A stretch of DNA of 11,879 bases from Desulfobacteraceae bacterium (GCA_027025615.1 JALVQM010000346.1:1-11879); one strand, 5' to 3'; shown: positions 1 through 7,754, numbered from the stretch's first letter. Notes: generated from the sequence alone by a model not told the origin. Numbers and translations: made by a program.

Positions 1-25
1 AGGGGCAGGACAGGAGGTAATCCGG

Positions 26-889
26 ATGTCCTTTAACGTTGGGATGATTCCATATACCAACATGGAACCTTTCCGCCTTCTGGGGCCGCCTTCAGGTGGG
101 GTATTTGTTCCCTGTCTACCAAGGGAAAGTATTGCTGCCCTGAAAAAGGGGCAGATAGTGGCTGCTGCCGTGCCCGTTGGAGGACTGGAAGAGTTGGACG
201 GGGTGGTCGAAACCTTGGGGAGATTTGGAATTTCCGCTGGTAGAGAATCAATGAGTGTGTTGTTTTTTGCCCGCTGCCGATTTTCCGAATTTAAGCGGCC
301 TTTAACCCTGTTCTTAACCAGGGAGTCAGCTTCCAGTGTCCGTTTGCTCTACCTGCTTTTTCGGCACACAGCAGGGAGGGACAAAATACCCCGGGTAACG
401 GAAAATCCGGATAAGGCAGATGGACGCCTGTTGATAGGAGATCAGGCCTTGCGCTGGCGCATCCGTTTTGAACAACATGGACAGGTGGAAGGGATGACCG
501 AGATGGTTGATCTGGCGGTCTTGTGGAGACGTTATTACCGGTTACCCTTTGTTTTTGCCCGTTGGGTTGTCCGCAAAGATGCTTCCCGGAAGGTTAGGAA
601 ATCTCTTTATAACTGGCTGGAGCAATTCAAAGTGCGTGAAAAGGAATTAGTGGCAGCAGCGGCATACCCAAGTGCCCGGCGACTCGGGATGTCGGAAAAG
701 ATGATGCACAAATATTTTAGAACCTTGAGACGTTGCCTGACAGAATCTGACCTGCAAGGTCAGAATTTATTTATGGAAAAAATTAAAGCTTTGGGCAAGG
801 GACCTTATTTCCAATCGGTTACTGAAATGGACACAAGGCGACTTGCTGCGGCTTGTCATGGAACCAGTAATAGTGAACGATCCATTTGA
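26..889 (+). CDS. mqnA: Chorismate dehydratase of the futalosine menaquinone pathway (MqnA)
   Basis: Predicted 287-residue cytosolic MqnA/MqnD-family protein. MqnA removes water from chorismate to give 3-enolpyruvylbenzoate, the entry step of the futalosine route to menaquinone. Visible family features are the N-terminal strand ending in IPYTN (residues 8-12), a serine-rich SASSVRLL segment (about 101-108) where related proteins carry an SxTS(V)RL anion-binding loop, GDQAL (138-142), DLAVLW (162-167) and LPFVFARW (173-180). The length is normal for the family. The ATG is preceded by a perfect AGGAGGT at 12-18, seven bases away, so the start is secure. The 3' end overlaps the mqnC reading frame by 32-47 bp, which implies co-transcription and coupled translation. 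MqnD is the main alternative in the family, but the GDxAL, DL..W and LPFVFA pattern and the mqnC neighbour favour MqnA. The genes for the other pathway steps (mqnB, mqnD, mqnE) are not in the window. Confidence 0.9.
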   Translation: MSFNVGMIPYTNMEPFRLLGPPSGGVFVPCLPRESIAALKKGQIVAAAVPVGGLEELDGVVETLGRFGISAGRESMSVLFFARCRFSEFKRPLTLFLTRESASSVRLLYLLFRHTAGRDKIPRVTENPDKADGRLLIGDQALRWRIRFEQHGQVEGMTEMVDLAVLWRRYYRLPFVFARWVVRKDASRKVRKSLYNWLEQFKVREKELVAAAAYPSARRLGMSEKMMHKYFRTLRRCLTESDLQGQNLFMEKIKALGKGPYFQSVTEMDTRRLAAACHGTSNSERSI

Positions 890-1991
890 AACCATTGAAA
901 AAGGACAGCGCCTGGACAGGCAGCAGGCATTGTGGATGCTTGCCAAGGCTCCATTGGGACGCTTGATGGAAGCAGCTCACCTGTTGCGGGTCAAGCGGCA
1001 CGGTGACCGCCTGGTGACATTTGTTTTTGACACCAATCCCAATTACACCAATATATGCAACACTGGTTGTAAGTTTTGTGCCTTCTGCCGGCCGGCCGGG
1101 GCCGACGATGCTTATATCTTAAGCCCGAGTCAACTGGCTGCAAAAGTAAAAGCGGCCTATGAAGCCGGAGCAACTACCGTCCTTCTTCAGGGCGGCCATA
1201 ATCCACAGGTAACCCTGAAAGACTGGATTGCTTTTATTCGGGCAATCCGTAAAACTTGTCCGGATATCCACATTCACCCTTTTTCACCTGCCGAATATGT
1301 TTTCATGTCCCAGAATGAAGCCGTGGATTTGGAAAAAGTGCTCAGGATTATCTGGGATGAAGGTGTTCGCACCATCCCCGGTGGAGGGGCTGAGATCTTG
1401 TCCGAAACAGTCCGCCGTAAAATTGCACCTGCCAAGGCCTCGGTATCCCAATGGCTTGAAGCCTGCCGGATAGCCCATAAGATAGGTTTTAGAACTACAG
1501 CAACCATGATGTACGGTCATGTTGAAAAAGATGACGATATCGTTGAACATCTCATGTTGCTGCGCGGCTTGCAGGACGAAACAGGTGGATTTACAAGTTT
1601 TATTCCCTGGTCTTTCAAGCCCGGTCAGACAGCATTGGCCCGCAGGGTAAAGCATCCGGCCCATCCTGCCAAGTATGTAAGAATTATAGCCTTGGCAAGG
1701 ATTGTTCTGGATAATTTTGAGCACATTCAGTCTTCCTGGTTCAGTGAGAATGTTGCTGCCGGTCAACTGGGATTACTGGCGGGAGCGGATGATTTTGGTG
1801 GCATCCTGGTTGAAGAAAATGTGCTTCAGCAAGCCGGTCATAACCCTAAGGCCACCCTGGACAAGGTGAAAACCATCATTCGACGGGCCGGATTTACTCC
1901 GGCTCAAAGGGATTCTGACTATAAAATAATGGAAATCTTTCAGGCCCCCGATCCTCCGGGCATTGGCGGGGTTGCGTCCAACGCTGACTGA
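843..1991 (+). CDS. mqnC: Cyclic dehypoxanthine futalosine synthase, radical SAM (MqnC)
   Basis: Radical SAM enzyme that cyclises dehypoxanthine futalosine in menaquinone biosynthesis. The iron-sulfur motif CNTGCKFC supplies C72, C76 and C79 (CX3CX2C, numbered from the TTG). It is followed by family signatures LLQGGHNP (about 114-121), the HIHPFSPAEY region (143-152), PGGGAEIL (179-186), APAKAS (195-200), TATMMYGH (219-226) and GGFTSFIPW (248-256). This set separates MqnC from the related MqnE. The start is uncertain. TTG at 843 has an AAGGCG ribosome-binding-like stretch about five bases upstream; ATG at 858 gives a protein five residues shorter but has no visible Shine-Dalgarno. Either start lies inside the end of mqnA. 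The last 52 bp overlap the end of the opposing hydrolase gene, so the Pro/Gly-rich tail after about residue 366 is written over that gene. Function is secure; only the first few residues are in doubt. Confidence 0.92.
   Translation: MLRLVMEPVIVNDPFETIEKGQRLDRQQALWMLAKAPLGRLMEAAHLLRVKRHGDRLVTFVFDTNPNYTNICNTGCKFCAFCRPAGADDAYILSPSQLAAKVKAAYEAGATTVLLQGGHNPQVTLKDWIAFIRAIRKTCPDIHIHPFSPAEYVFMSQNEAVDLEKVLRIIWDEGVRTIPGGGAEILSETVRRKIAPAKASVSQWLEACRIAHKIGFRTTATMMYGHVEKDDDIVEHLMLLRGLQDETGGFTSFIPWSFKPGQTALARRVKHPAHPAKYVRIIALARIVLDNFEHIQSSWFSENVAAGQLGLLAGADDFGGILVEENVLQQAGHNPKATLDKVKTIIRRAGFTPAQRDSDYKIMEIFQAPDPPGIGGVASNAD
1940..1991. other. Tail-to-tail coding overlap of mqnC and the MBL hydrolase
   Basis: The plus-strand mqnC frame and the minus-strand hydrolase frame both read through these 52 bp before stopping. 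The shared DNA encodes Pro/Gly-rich tails in both proteins (MqnC PDPPGIGG; hydrolase TPPMPGGSG), outside the recognisable domains. There is no room for a terminator between the two genes, so their transcripts must overlap at the 3' ends. Confidence 0.8.
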
Positions 1992-2980
1992 TAAGCGTGG
2001 CGGGCTTCGTCCAACAACTCCTGGCGCCGCTCAAGATAACGCGGAGAGTGATGAAAAATTGTCATTCGGCGCACACCAGCCCGCCCTGCAATCATGCCGG
2101 CCTGGGCTGCCGTAAGGTGGTATTTACGCTTGGCCAGATGGCGGTCCGCGTGCAGGAAAGCCGCCTCAATGAAGAGCTGGTCGGCTCCATTGGCCAGCTC
2201 CAGCATAAGATCCAGGTTAGGCTGACTGAAGACCACATCGGCAATATAGACGATAACCTGTCCTGGTGATATTCTGGCGATTCTGGACGCTAAGTTGCCC
2301 AGTTCCATTTTTGCCACTGGTGCCGGTACGTTACCAAGGTTACCCATGACGGTTCCGGGATCAAGTTCATTATACAGGGCCTGTTTGAATATTTGCAGCC
2401 AGGGACCGGGCTCGACGCCCAATTCTGCAAGCTGGGAAGCAATAATATTAACATGGAAGCGTTGGTGGAGTCTGAAACCAAGGCAAGCGATACCATGGTC
2501 CAGCACGGCAGCAGTAATCCTGAAAGCGGGTTCATCCACACAGACCATGGGGGCTTCAGCTTCAGTAGTTTTTTTTGATGGCTTGAAACCTTCCCGGCAG
2601 CTGAACTTTTGTTCGATTTTACGCCTGGAGTCTAGCTCGAAAGCCACAATTTCAAACCGGTTATTGTAATTGTCTACCAGGTTCCAGGTATAGCCTGCCA
2701 GTTTATGAGCTACTTTGTCCAGGAAGCCTTTCGGGCCATAGAGATACAGGGTTTTCTGGCGACCGAGCATTAGCCTGACAATCCGGTCAAAACCACTGAA
2801 ATGATCCATGTGGGTATGAGTTACAAATATGTGGGTTACCTTGAGAATATCTCGTGGTGACAGCGAATGTATCTCTCCCAGATCAAACATGAGAGCGCGG
2901 TTTTGATGATCAAAGGCAACAAAAACACCCGGATCGTCAAATGGATCGTTGATCAACTGGGGATGAAAGCTGGGACGCAT
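1940..2980 (-). CDS. Ribonuclease Z-like MBL-fold metallo-hydrolase
   Basis: A 346-residue metallo-beta-lactamase-fold protein of the ribonuclease Z type. The metal motif THTHMDH (54-60) is followed by a second histidine in VLDHGIACLGFRL (H162), an aspartate in VYIADVV (D248), KYHLTAAQAG (286-295) and FHHSPRY (309-315). These correspond in order to the RNase Z pattern of HxHxDH, H, D, H-L-T and H-x-S-x-R-Y. A GPKGF stretch (82-86) and LGVEPGPW (187-194) also match that family. RNase Z trims tRNA 3' trailers; whether this protein does so is inference. It lacks the usual N-terminal glycine motif and the DCGEGTQ motif, having MFDLGEIHSL (31-40) instead, so it is a divergent member and may act on another phosphodiester. 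The ATG lies six bases after the stop of the upstream 139-residue gene with only a weak ribosome-binding site, suggesting translational coupling. Its 3' end overlaps convergent mqnC by 52 bp. Confidence 0.85.
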   Translation of the reverse strand: MRPSFHPQLINDPFDDPGVFVAFDHQNRALMFDLGEIHSLSPRDILKVTHIFVTHTHMDHFSGFDRIVRLMLGRQKTLYLYGPKGFLDKVAHKLAGYTWNLVDNYNNRFEIVAFELDSRRKIEQKFSCREGFKPSKKTTEAEAPMVCVDEPAFRITAAVLDHGIACLGFRLHQRFHVNIIASQLAELGVEPGPWLQIFKQALYNELDPGTVMGNLGNVPAPVAKMELGNLASRIARISPGQVIVYIADVVFSQPNLDLMLELANGADQLFIEAAFLHADRHLAKRKYHLTAAQAGMIAGRAGVRRMTIFHHSPRYLERRQELLDEARHAYQSALDATPPMPGGSGA

Positions 2981-2986
2981 ATAATT

Positions 2987-3406
2987 TCAGGAAATGAACT
3001 TGGCTACCTGCTGATTGATGCACAGGTAGATATCTTCGTCTGAACCGAAAATATCTACTATCGCCTTGTGATCTATCAGCTTTTCCACTACAAACGCTGT
3101 GACAAAGAGACTGACAATGTTGGGGTTGGGCACCAAGTTGCGATAAGGCGCGATCTGGTAATCAACGTCGAAATCGTCAGCCCGGCCCAGGTTCTGGAGG
3201 CACTGCGAAATTTGTTCTTGCAGAATATTTTTATTCGTTGTTTCAACCAGTTCACTTTCCACAAGTTTCATGGCGATGGCATTGGCCAGGGGGTCCGCAT
3301 TGTCCCAAGCGGTGCTGATTGCTTTCCGTCGCGCCATCTCCTTGGATGACTCTATTCTGGACAAAATGCTGGATTCCCGGTTACTAGGCCTGAATACTTT
3401 ACCCAT
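2987..3406 (-). CDS. Conserved-looking protein of unknown function (139 aa)
   Basis: I cannot assign this 139-residue protein to a named family. It has no signal peptide, no membrane segment and no cysteine cluster. The N-terminal half is basic then helical (MGKVFRPSNR, then MARRKAISTAWDNADPLANA at about 24-43). The middle is amphipathic helix with NILQEQISQCLQNL (60-73), and the C-terminal part carries LVPNPNIVSLFVTAFVVEKL (91-110) and the acidic VDIFGSDEDIYLCI (117-130). The pattern suggests a compact soluble alpha/beta protein. The start is supported by an AGGTGG about seven bases before the ATG. It sits 77 bp downstream of recJ and six bp upstream of the RNase Z-like gene, all on the same strand, so an operon is likely and a role in nucleic acid processing is possible but unproven. 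The reading frame is real by context, start signal and composition. Confidence 0.8.
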   Translation of the reverse strand: MGKVFRPSNRESSILSRIESSKEMARRKAISTAWDNADPLANAIAMKLVESELVETTNKNILQEQISQCLQNLGRADDFDVDYQIAPYRNLVPNPNIVSLFVTAFVVEKLIDHKAIVDIFGSDEDIYLCINQQVAKFIS

Positions 3407-3483
3407 GGCATACCCACCTGTATGTTTGATTAACTACTTAAAATAGGATCAACTCATTGAATTTTGCAAGTAAAAATCAATCA

Positions 3484-5217
3484 TCATAGGCTGTTTTCCA
3501 CTACTGCCTGTAAATAGACATTGCCGTTGTAATACCTGCGCTGAAGGCGATAGGCTATCTTTTCAAATGCAAGTTTCCCATGGTAGTGGTTGGGGACATT
3601 AAACTGGATAGCGTCCATAATCCTGGGGCCCTTTCCAGGCTGGCGCAGGCGCATTTTTAAGTGTTTCTGTCCGATTGTAACACATTCCGTGGCAACAACT
3701 TTCCGGGCCATGAAAAGGGGGGCAGGATTATCATTGCCAAAGGGTTCCAGGCTTTCCAGTTCATTAATCAGTTTAGGAGTGATTTCGGCAAAATCCAATT
3801 CGCAGTCGATTTCGATAACCGGTTCAGGTTTGGTTTTTCCCACCAGGGCTGAAAGGGCCTCTTCAAAGGCTGACTGGAAGCGGCCGATATTGGATGAAGA
3901 TAAAGTCAGGCCGGCGGCCATACTATGGCCGCCAAAACGTTCCAAAAACTGGTCGCAGTGTTTCAGTACCTGGTAGATATCTATCCCCGGCACACTACGG
4001 GCGGAGCCTTTACCAATACCGTTTTCAACCCCAATAACGATTACCGGTTTGAAATAACGGTTGGCCAACTTGGCGGCTACAATTCCAATGACACCCGGGT
4101 GCCAGCCTTCCCCCGACATGATAAGGCATTGTCCGTCCAGCAGAAAGGAGTGCCGCTCCAGGCGGTGCGCTATATCTTTTAAGATATATTGTTCTATTGT
4201 TTGGCGCCTTGCATTCAGAGCACATAAAGTTTCGGCAGCATGATAAGCTTCTTCCTGGTGGGCTGCTCTCAACAAGGCCATTGCTGCACCAGGGTGGGCT
4301 ACCCTGCCCGCGGCGTTAATCCTGGGGCCCAGCCTGAATGCAATATCTTCGGAAGATATTTTTCCCTGTTGCAGGCTGCTGGCCGCCATGAGTTGGGCCA
4401 GTCCCGGCCGGGGGGATTGATTAATCAGTTCGAGTCCTGTTTTTACAAGAATACGGTTTGCACCTTGTAAAGATACCATGTCGGCAACTGTGCCAAGGGC
4501 TACCAGATCACAAAGCTTTTTAAGGTTGGGTTCAGGTTTCCCAGACCACCAATTGTGTTCCCTGAGCAGTCGTCGTAATCCGATCGTCAGGTAAAAGGCC
4601 ACTCCAACACCGGCCAAGCACTGCAAAGGATTCTCGTTATGGCCGCGTTTTGGGTTGAGGACGGCCAGAGCCCCCGGCAAATTGTTATTACAACTGTGAT
4701 GATCTGTAATGATGGTGTCAATTTTAAAACGGCTGGCGGTCTCCACTGCTTCGAAGCTGGAGATGCCACAATCAACTGTAATGATTAAATTTACTTTACG
4801 GGGTACTGCCACCCGGGTGACATGTATCGGTTGAAATCCGTAACCTTCTTTAATCCGGTGAGGCAGGTGATAATCGACCTTGCCGCCGGCCATGGCCAGA
4901 AAATCCACCAATAGGGCGGTTGCGGTAATCCCGTCAACATCATAGTCCCCAATAACAAGAATTCGTTCATTATTTTTCAAAGCCTGATAAATACGTCGGG
5001 TGGCAATTTCAATATCTTTCAATCTCTCGGGACCTGGCAAAGATGCCAAGCTGGGCTCCAGGAAATCCTTAATTTGCTGATCCGAGGTAAGCCGACGATT
5101 GGCCAGCACCATTGCCATGGCCCTGTGGTAGCCGGTAAGATTCTGGATTGCAGCTGTTGCCAATGGATCCGGGTTTTTTATTCGCCACCTTGCTTGCATA
5201 ACTGGCCCATACCTCAT
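3484..5217 (-). CDS. recJ: Single-stranded-DNA-specific 5'-3' exonuclease RecJ
   Basis: A DHH-superfamily exonuclease that degrades single-stranded DNA 5' to 3' in recombinational repair, mismatch repair and processing of stalled forks. The phosphoesterase motifs are present in order: GDYDVDG (90-96), DCG (149-151), DHH (172-174), GVGVAF (203-208) and LVALGTVAD (238-246). They are followed by INAAGR (300-305) and the DHHA1 domain with GWHPGVIGIVA (371-381), GSARS (404-408) and FGGHSMAAG (428-436). A C-terminal OB-like region ends the protein. The 577-residue length is typical and no key residue is missing. The annotated ATG has little ribosome-binding signal. Met7 (codon beginning at 5199) follows a GAGG twelve bases upstream and would also give a normal N-terminus, so the first six residues are uncertain. 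It is divergent from the miaB operon and is followed on the same strand by the 139-residue gene after 77 bp. Confidence 0.95.
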   Translation of the reverse strand: MRYGPVMQARWRIKNPDPLATAAIQNLTGYHRAMAMVLANRRLTSDQQIKDFLEPSLASLPGPERLKDIEIATRRIYQALKNNERILVIGDYDVDGITATALLVDFLAMAGGKVDYHLPHRIKEGYGFQPIHVTRVAVPRKVNLIITVDCGISSFEAVETASRFKIDTIITDHHSCNNNLPGALAVLNPKRGHNENPLQCLAGVGVAFYLTIGLRRLLREHNWWSGKPEPNLKKLCDLVALGTVADMVSLQGANRILVKTGLELINQSPRPGLAQLMAASSLQQGKISSEDIAFRLGPRINAAGRVAHPGAAMALLRAAHQEEAYHAAETLCALNARRQTIEQYILKDIAHRLERHSFLLDGQCLIMSGEGWHPGVIGIVAAKLANRYFKPVIVIGVENGIGKGSARSVPGIDIYQVLKHCDQFLERFGGHSMAAGLTLSSSNIGRFQSAFEEALSALVGKTKPEPVIEIDCELDFAEITPKLINELESLEPFGNDNPAPLFMARKVVATECVTIGQKHLKMRLRQPGKGPRIMDAIQFNVPNHYHGKLAFEKIAYRLQRRYYNGNVYLQAVVENSL

Positions 5218-5278
5218 ATTGTGTTCTTTAACAAGCCCAAATACAACAGATGGGATAATGAATTTAAAACAAGTTAAA

Positions 5279-5293
5279 CCGGCTCAAAGCCGG
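5279..5293. repeat. Perfect inverted repeat between recJ and the miaB operon
   Basis: CCGGCT, three-base loop CAA, then AGCCGG: a perfect six-bp GC-rich stem in an otherwise AT-rich divergent intergenic region. Read on the minus strand it is followed by a loosely T-rich stretch, so it could end antisense transcripts or attenuate the recJ leader. It could equally be a protein-binding operator between the two divergent transcription units. The sequence does not decide between these. Confidence 0.5.
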
Positions 5294-5369
5294 ATCATGA
5301 TAGTTAGTCCAGATTTGAGTTGCGCTACCGAACTTATCAATAGTAAATAGGCCGTTGCTTGTACAACAC

Positions 5370-5374
5370 GGAGG
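5370..5374 (+). promoter_or_regulatory. Ribosome binding site fixing a GTG start
   Basis: GGAGG lies nine bases before GTG at 5384 but eighteen bases before the in-frame ATG at 5393. This spacing favours the GTG as the start of the DUF4911 protein. Confidence 0.7.
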
Positions 5375-5383
5375 AAAGTAGTT

Positions 5384-5617
5384 GTGCCAAATATGAGAAC
5401 CATTCGCCTGTTTTACAGGGTTGATCGACGGCAGATAGGTTATATTAAATTTATCATCGAGGCTTATGAAGGTATAGCGGTTTTATCGACCCTGGATTCT
5501 GCTGAGGGGCATGTGGTTTTAAGCGTTGCTCCAGGGTGTCAGGCTATTGTAGAAGATATTATGCAGGATTTGGCACGAACAATAATCATGGAACCGATAA
5601 ATGAAGAAAATCAGTAA
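5384..5617 (+). CDS. DUF4911-like small protein
   Basis: A 77-residue soluble protein whose pattern fits DUF4911: a basic N-terminal strand (RTIRLFYRVDRRQIGYIKF), a helix plus strand IIEAYEGIAVLSTLD (24-38), and a central strand-turn with HVVLSVAPGC (43-52). The C-terminal helix is AIVEDIMQDLA. The family has no established biochemical function, and this assignment comes from memory of the family pattern. GTG is chosen as start because of the well-placed GGAGG at 5370-5374. The last 17 bp overlap the start of miaB, so it is the first gene of a translationally coupled operon with miaB and the DUF151 nuclease. That context hints at a link to RNA metabolism, which is inference only. Confidence 0.75.
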   Translation: MPNMRTIRLFYRVDRRQIGYIKFIIEAYEGIAVLSTLDSAEGHVVLSVAPGCQAIVEDIMQDLARTIIMEPINEENQ

Positions 5618-7016
5618 CAGGAAAATTTTTATTCAAACCATGGGCTGCCAGATGAACGTTTATGATTCTGAGCAGATCTTCAGGCAAATGTCTTTGTCGG
5701 GCTACGAACCGACAGATAGTATCGATGAAGCCGATATTATAATTTGTAATACCTGTTCAATCCGGGAAAAGGCCGAACAGAAAGCTTTTAGCTTCCTGGG
5801 GCGCCTTGCTGCTTTAAAGGCTGTAAATCCAGGGCTAATAATTGCCATGGGCGGTTGTGTCGCCCAGCAGGAAGGTTACGGGGTTTTGCGCCGTTTGCCC
5901 CATGTGGATTTGGTCTTTGGTACCCACGCTATAAGTCGCTTACCAGACCTGGTATCAAGTATCAAGCGCCGACGCTGCAGGTTGGTTGATGTAGAGCAGG
6001 CCGAAAGCATTGGTCCTGATGATTTTTTGGCAAAACCCGGCGGGAATTCGGAAGTTACAGCCTTTGTAACAATCATGCGAGGGTGTGACAATTATTGTAG
6101 CTATTGTGTTGTACCTTACGTGCGTGGCCGGGAAAGCAGCCGCCATCCAGACGAAGTGATTCAAGAAATCGAAAAATTGGTAAGTCAAGGGGTGCGTGAG
6201 GTAACCCTATTAGGGCAGAATGTCAATTCTTATGGAAAAAAAGAAGGGTTATCTTCCTTTAGCGAACTTTTGGAAAAGATAAATAAAATAAATGGGTTGG
6301 AACGAATACGTTTTACCACATCCCATCCCAAGGATCTTTCGGATGAGTTGATGAAGGCATTTACAAGGCTTGAAAAGTTGTGCAACCATATCCATTTGCC
6401 GGTTCAATCCGGCTCGGATAGAGTCTTGAAAAGGATGAACCGCAGATACACCCGAGAAGCATACCTTAAAAAAATTGAAGCCTTACGTACGTTGCGGCCG
6501 GATGTTGCGATAACTTCCGATATAATAGTCGGCTTTCCTGGTGAAAGCGATGAAGATTTCCAGCAAACCCTCTCCCTGGTCCATGAGGTGGGCTTTGATG
6601 GACTTTTCGCATTCATGTATTCTGACAGGCCAAACGCTCCGGCGGCACGTTATAGGGAAAAGGTTGCGGAACAGGAGAAAAAAAGACGCCTGCAGCAGTT
6701 GCTCTCAGTCCAGAGCCAATACACTCTGGATTCCAATCGTGCCCTTGAGGGCTCTGTTAAACCGATACTGGTGGAAGGAACCGGAAAAGACAAGGAGAAT
6801 CGGCAGTCAGGGCGGGGCCTGATATGGAAAGGCAGGACAACTTGTAACAAGATAGTACATTTCAAAACTCCTGACATGCAAAAAGACGACAATCAGATAT
6901 TGACAGGCCGGGTTATGGATATCATGATTAATAGAGCCCTGCCGCATTGCCTGTGGGGAGAACCGGTCCACATGCCATCCAAGGTGGTGAAAGGAGCTGT
7001 TTGTCATGCTTCATAA
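5601..7016 (+). CDS. miaB: tRNA-2-methylthio-N6-dimethylallyladenosine synthase MiaB
   Basis: A radical SAM methylthiotransferase that adds a methylthio group to isopentenyl-adenosine 37 of tRNAs reading UNN codons. The N-terminal UPF0004 domain has the three cysteines of the auxiliary 4Fe-4S cluster: TMGCQMN (C16), CNTCSIRE (C52) and GGCVAQQ (C86). The radical SAM domain has CDNYCSYCVVPYVRG (C162, C166, C169), TLLGQNVNSYG (202-212), HLPVQSGSD (265-273) and DIIVGFPGE (307-315). The C-terminal part from about 380 to 447 fits the TRAM RNA-binding domain. At 471 residues it is slightly longer than usual because of a short tail ending near the next gene. MiaB is favoured over MtaB or RimO by the TMGCQMN start, the EREKA-like SIREKAEQK segment and FMYSDRPNAPA (338-348). 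It overlaps the upstream gene by 17 bp and the downstream gene by 11 bp. Confidence 0.94.
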   Translation: MKKISNRKIFIQTMGCQMNVYDSEQIFRQMSLSGYEPTDSIDEADIIICNTCSIREKAEQKAFSFLGRLAALKAVNPGLIIAMGGCVAQQEGYGVLRRLPHVDLVFGTHAISRLPDLVSSIKRRRCRLVDVEQAESIGPDDFLAKPGGNSEVTAFVTIMRGCDNYCSYCVVPYVRGRESSRHPDEVIQEIEKLVSQGVREVTLLGQNVNSYGKKEGLSSFSELLEKINKINGLERIRFTTSHPKDLSDELMKAFTRLEKLCNHIHLPVQSGSDRVLKRMNRRYTREAYLKKIEALRTLRPDVAITSDIIVGFPGESDEDFQQTLSLVHEVGFDGLFAFMYSDRPNAPAARYREKVAEQEKKRRLQQLLSVQSQYTLDSNRALEGSVKPILVEGTGKDKENRQSGRGLIWKGRTTCNKIVHFKTPDMQKDDNQILTGRVMDIMINRALPHCLWGEPVHMPSKVVKGAVCHAS

Positions 7017-7503
7017 AGTCAGCATAGCAGGATTAACCATAGATCCGGCCTCTAATACGCCCATTATTATTCTCAAATCTGAAGAAACAAACCAGGCGGT
7101 TCCTATTTGGATTGGTTTGCTGGAGGCGACTTCCATTGCTTCGGCTTTACAGGATATAAAGTTTCAACGCCCAATGACCCATGATTTGTTCAAGAATTTT
7201 TCGGATTATTTGAATATTGCTGTATCAAAAGTAGAAGTATGTGATCTTAAAGACAATACTTTTTATGCCCTGATTCATTTCGAGTCCGAGGACCAAACCT
7301 TCACCATGGATGCCCGACCAAGTGATGCAATCGCAATTGCTTTACGCTTTGATGCTCCTATCTATATGGACGAGAAAGTCATCGAAAAATCAGCCATGGG
7401 GCAGGAACCAGCTGAAGTTTTAGATGAAAGTGAAGAAGGTAAAAAATGGGCCGAATACCTGGAGAAGCTTTCTCCTGAAGATTTCGGGAAATACAAGGTT
7501 TGA
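7006..7503 (+). CDS. Bifunctional nuclease (BFN/DUF151) family protein
   Basis: A 165-residue soluble protein of the DUF151 family, whose plant and Thermotoga members have been described as bifunctional DNases/RNases or structurally characterised. Recognisable features are the N-terminal strands with the PIIIL stretch, PIWIGLLEATSIASAL (33-48), the QRPMTHDL segment (54-61), and the signature MDARPSDAIAIALR (101-114) followed by APIYMDEKV (117-125). The C-terminal tail is acidic (about residues 133-160) with no UVR motif. The ATG lies inside the last codons of miaB, an 11-bp overlap, so translation is coupled. Its position after miaB suggests a role in RNA handling; the actual substrate is unknown. 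It ends the operon, with AT-rich non-coding DNA following. Confidence 0.9.
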   Translation: MLHKVSIAGLTIDPASNTPIIILKSEETNQAVPIWIGLLEATSIASALQDIKFQRPMTHDLFKNFSDYLNIAVSKVEVCDLKDNTFYALIHFESEDQTFTMDARPSDAIAIALRFDAPIYMDEKVIEKSAMGQEPAEVLDESEEGKKWAEYLEKLSPEDFGKYKV

Positions 7504-7754
7504 TACCGGTTGATTTAAAATCAAGAAAAACACAGAATATTGATGATATTTGAAGAAAATCCAAGATCACTTATTGTCAATAAATTGTTGAAAAAATCTT
7601 AACCTTCCAATAATAATCCTGACTAACTTTACCAACTATCTTTGGAATTTCGAATAACTTATTCCTTCCCTTTAAACATGTTGATAGATTCCATGTGCTT
7701 GGATTGGTGCCATTAGTTTTGGCATTGAATCCGGTTCAGTGTCTATAATCATGT

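Noticed and set aside
1284..1766. A 160-codon minus-strand frame inside mqnC.
   Set aside because: It is fully antisense to strongly conserved MqnC motifs and has no domain, start signal or sensible composition of its own.
2295..2669. A 124-codon plus-strand frame inside the MBL hydrolase.
   Set aside because: Antisense shadow of a conserved gene; no ribosome-binding site and no protein features.
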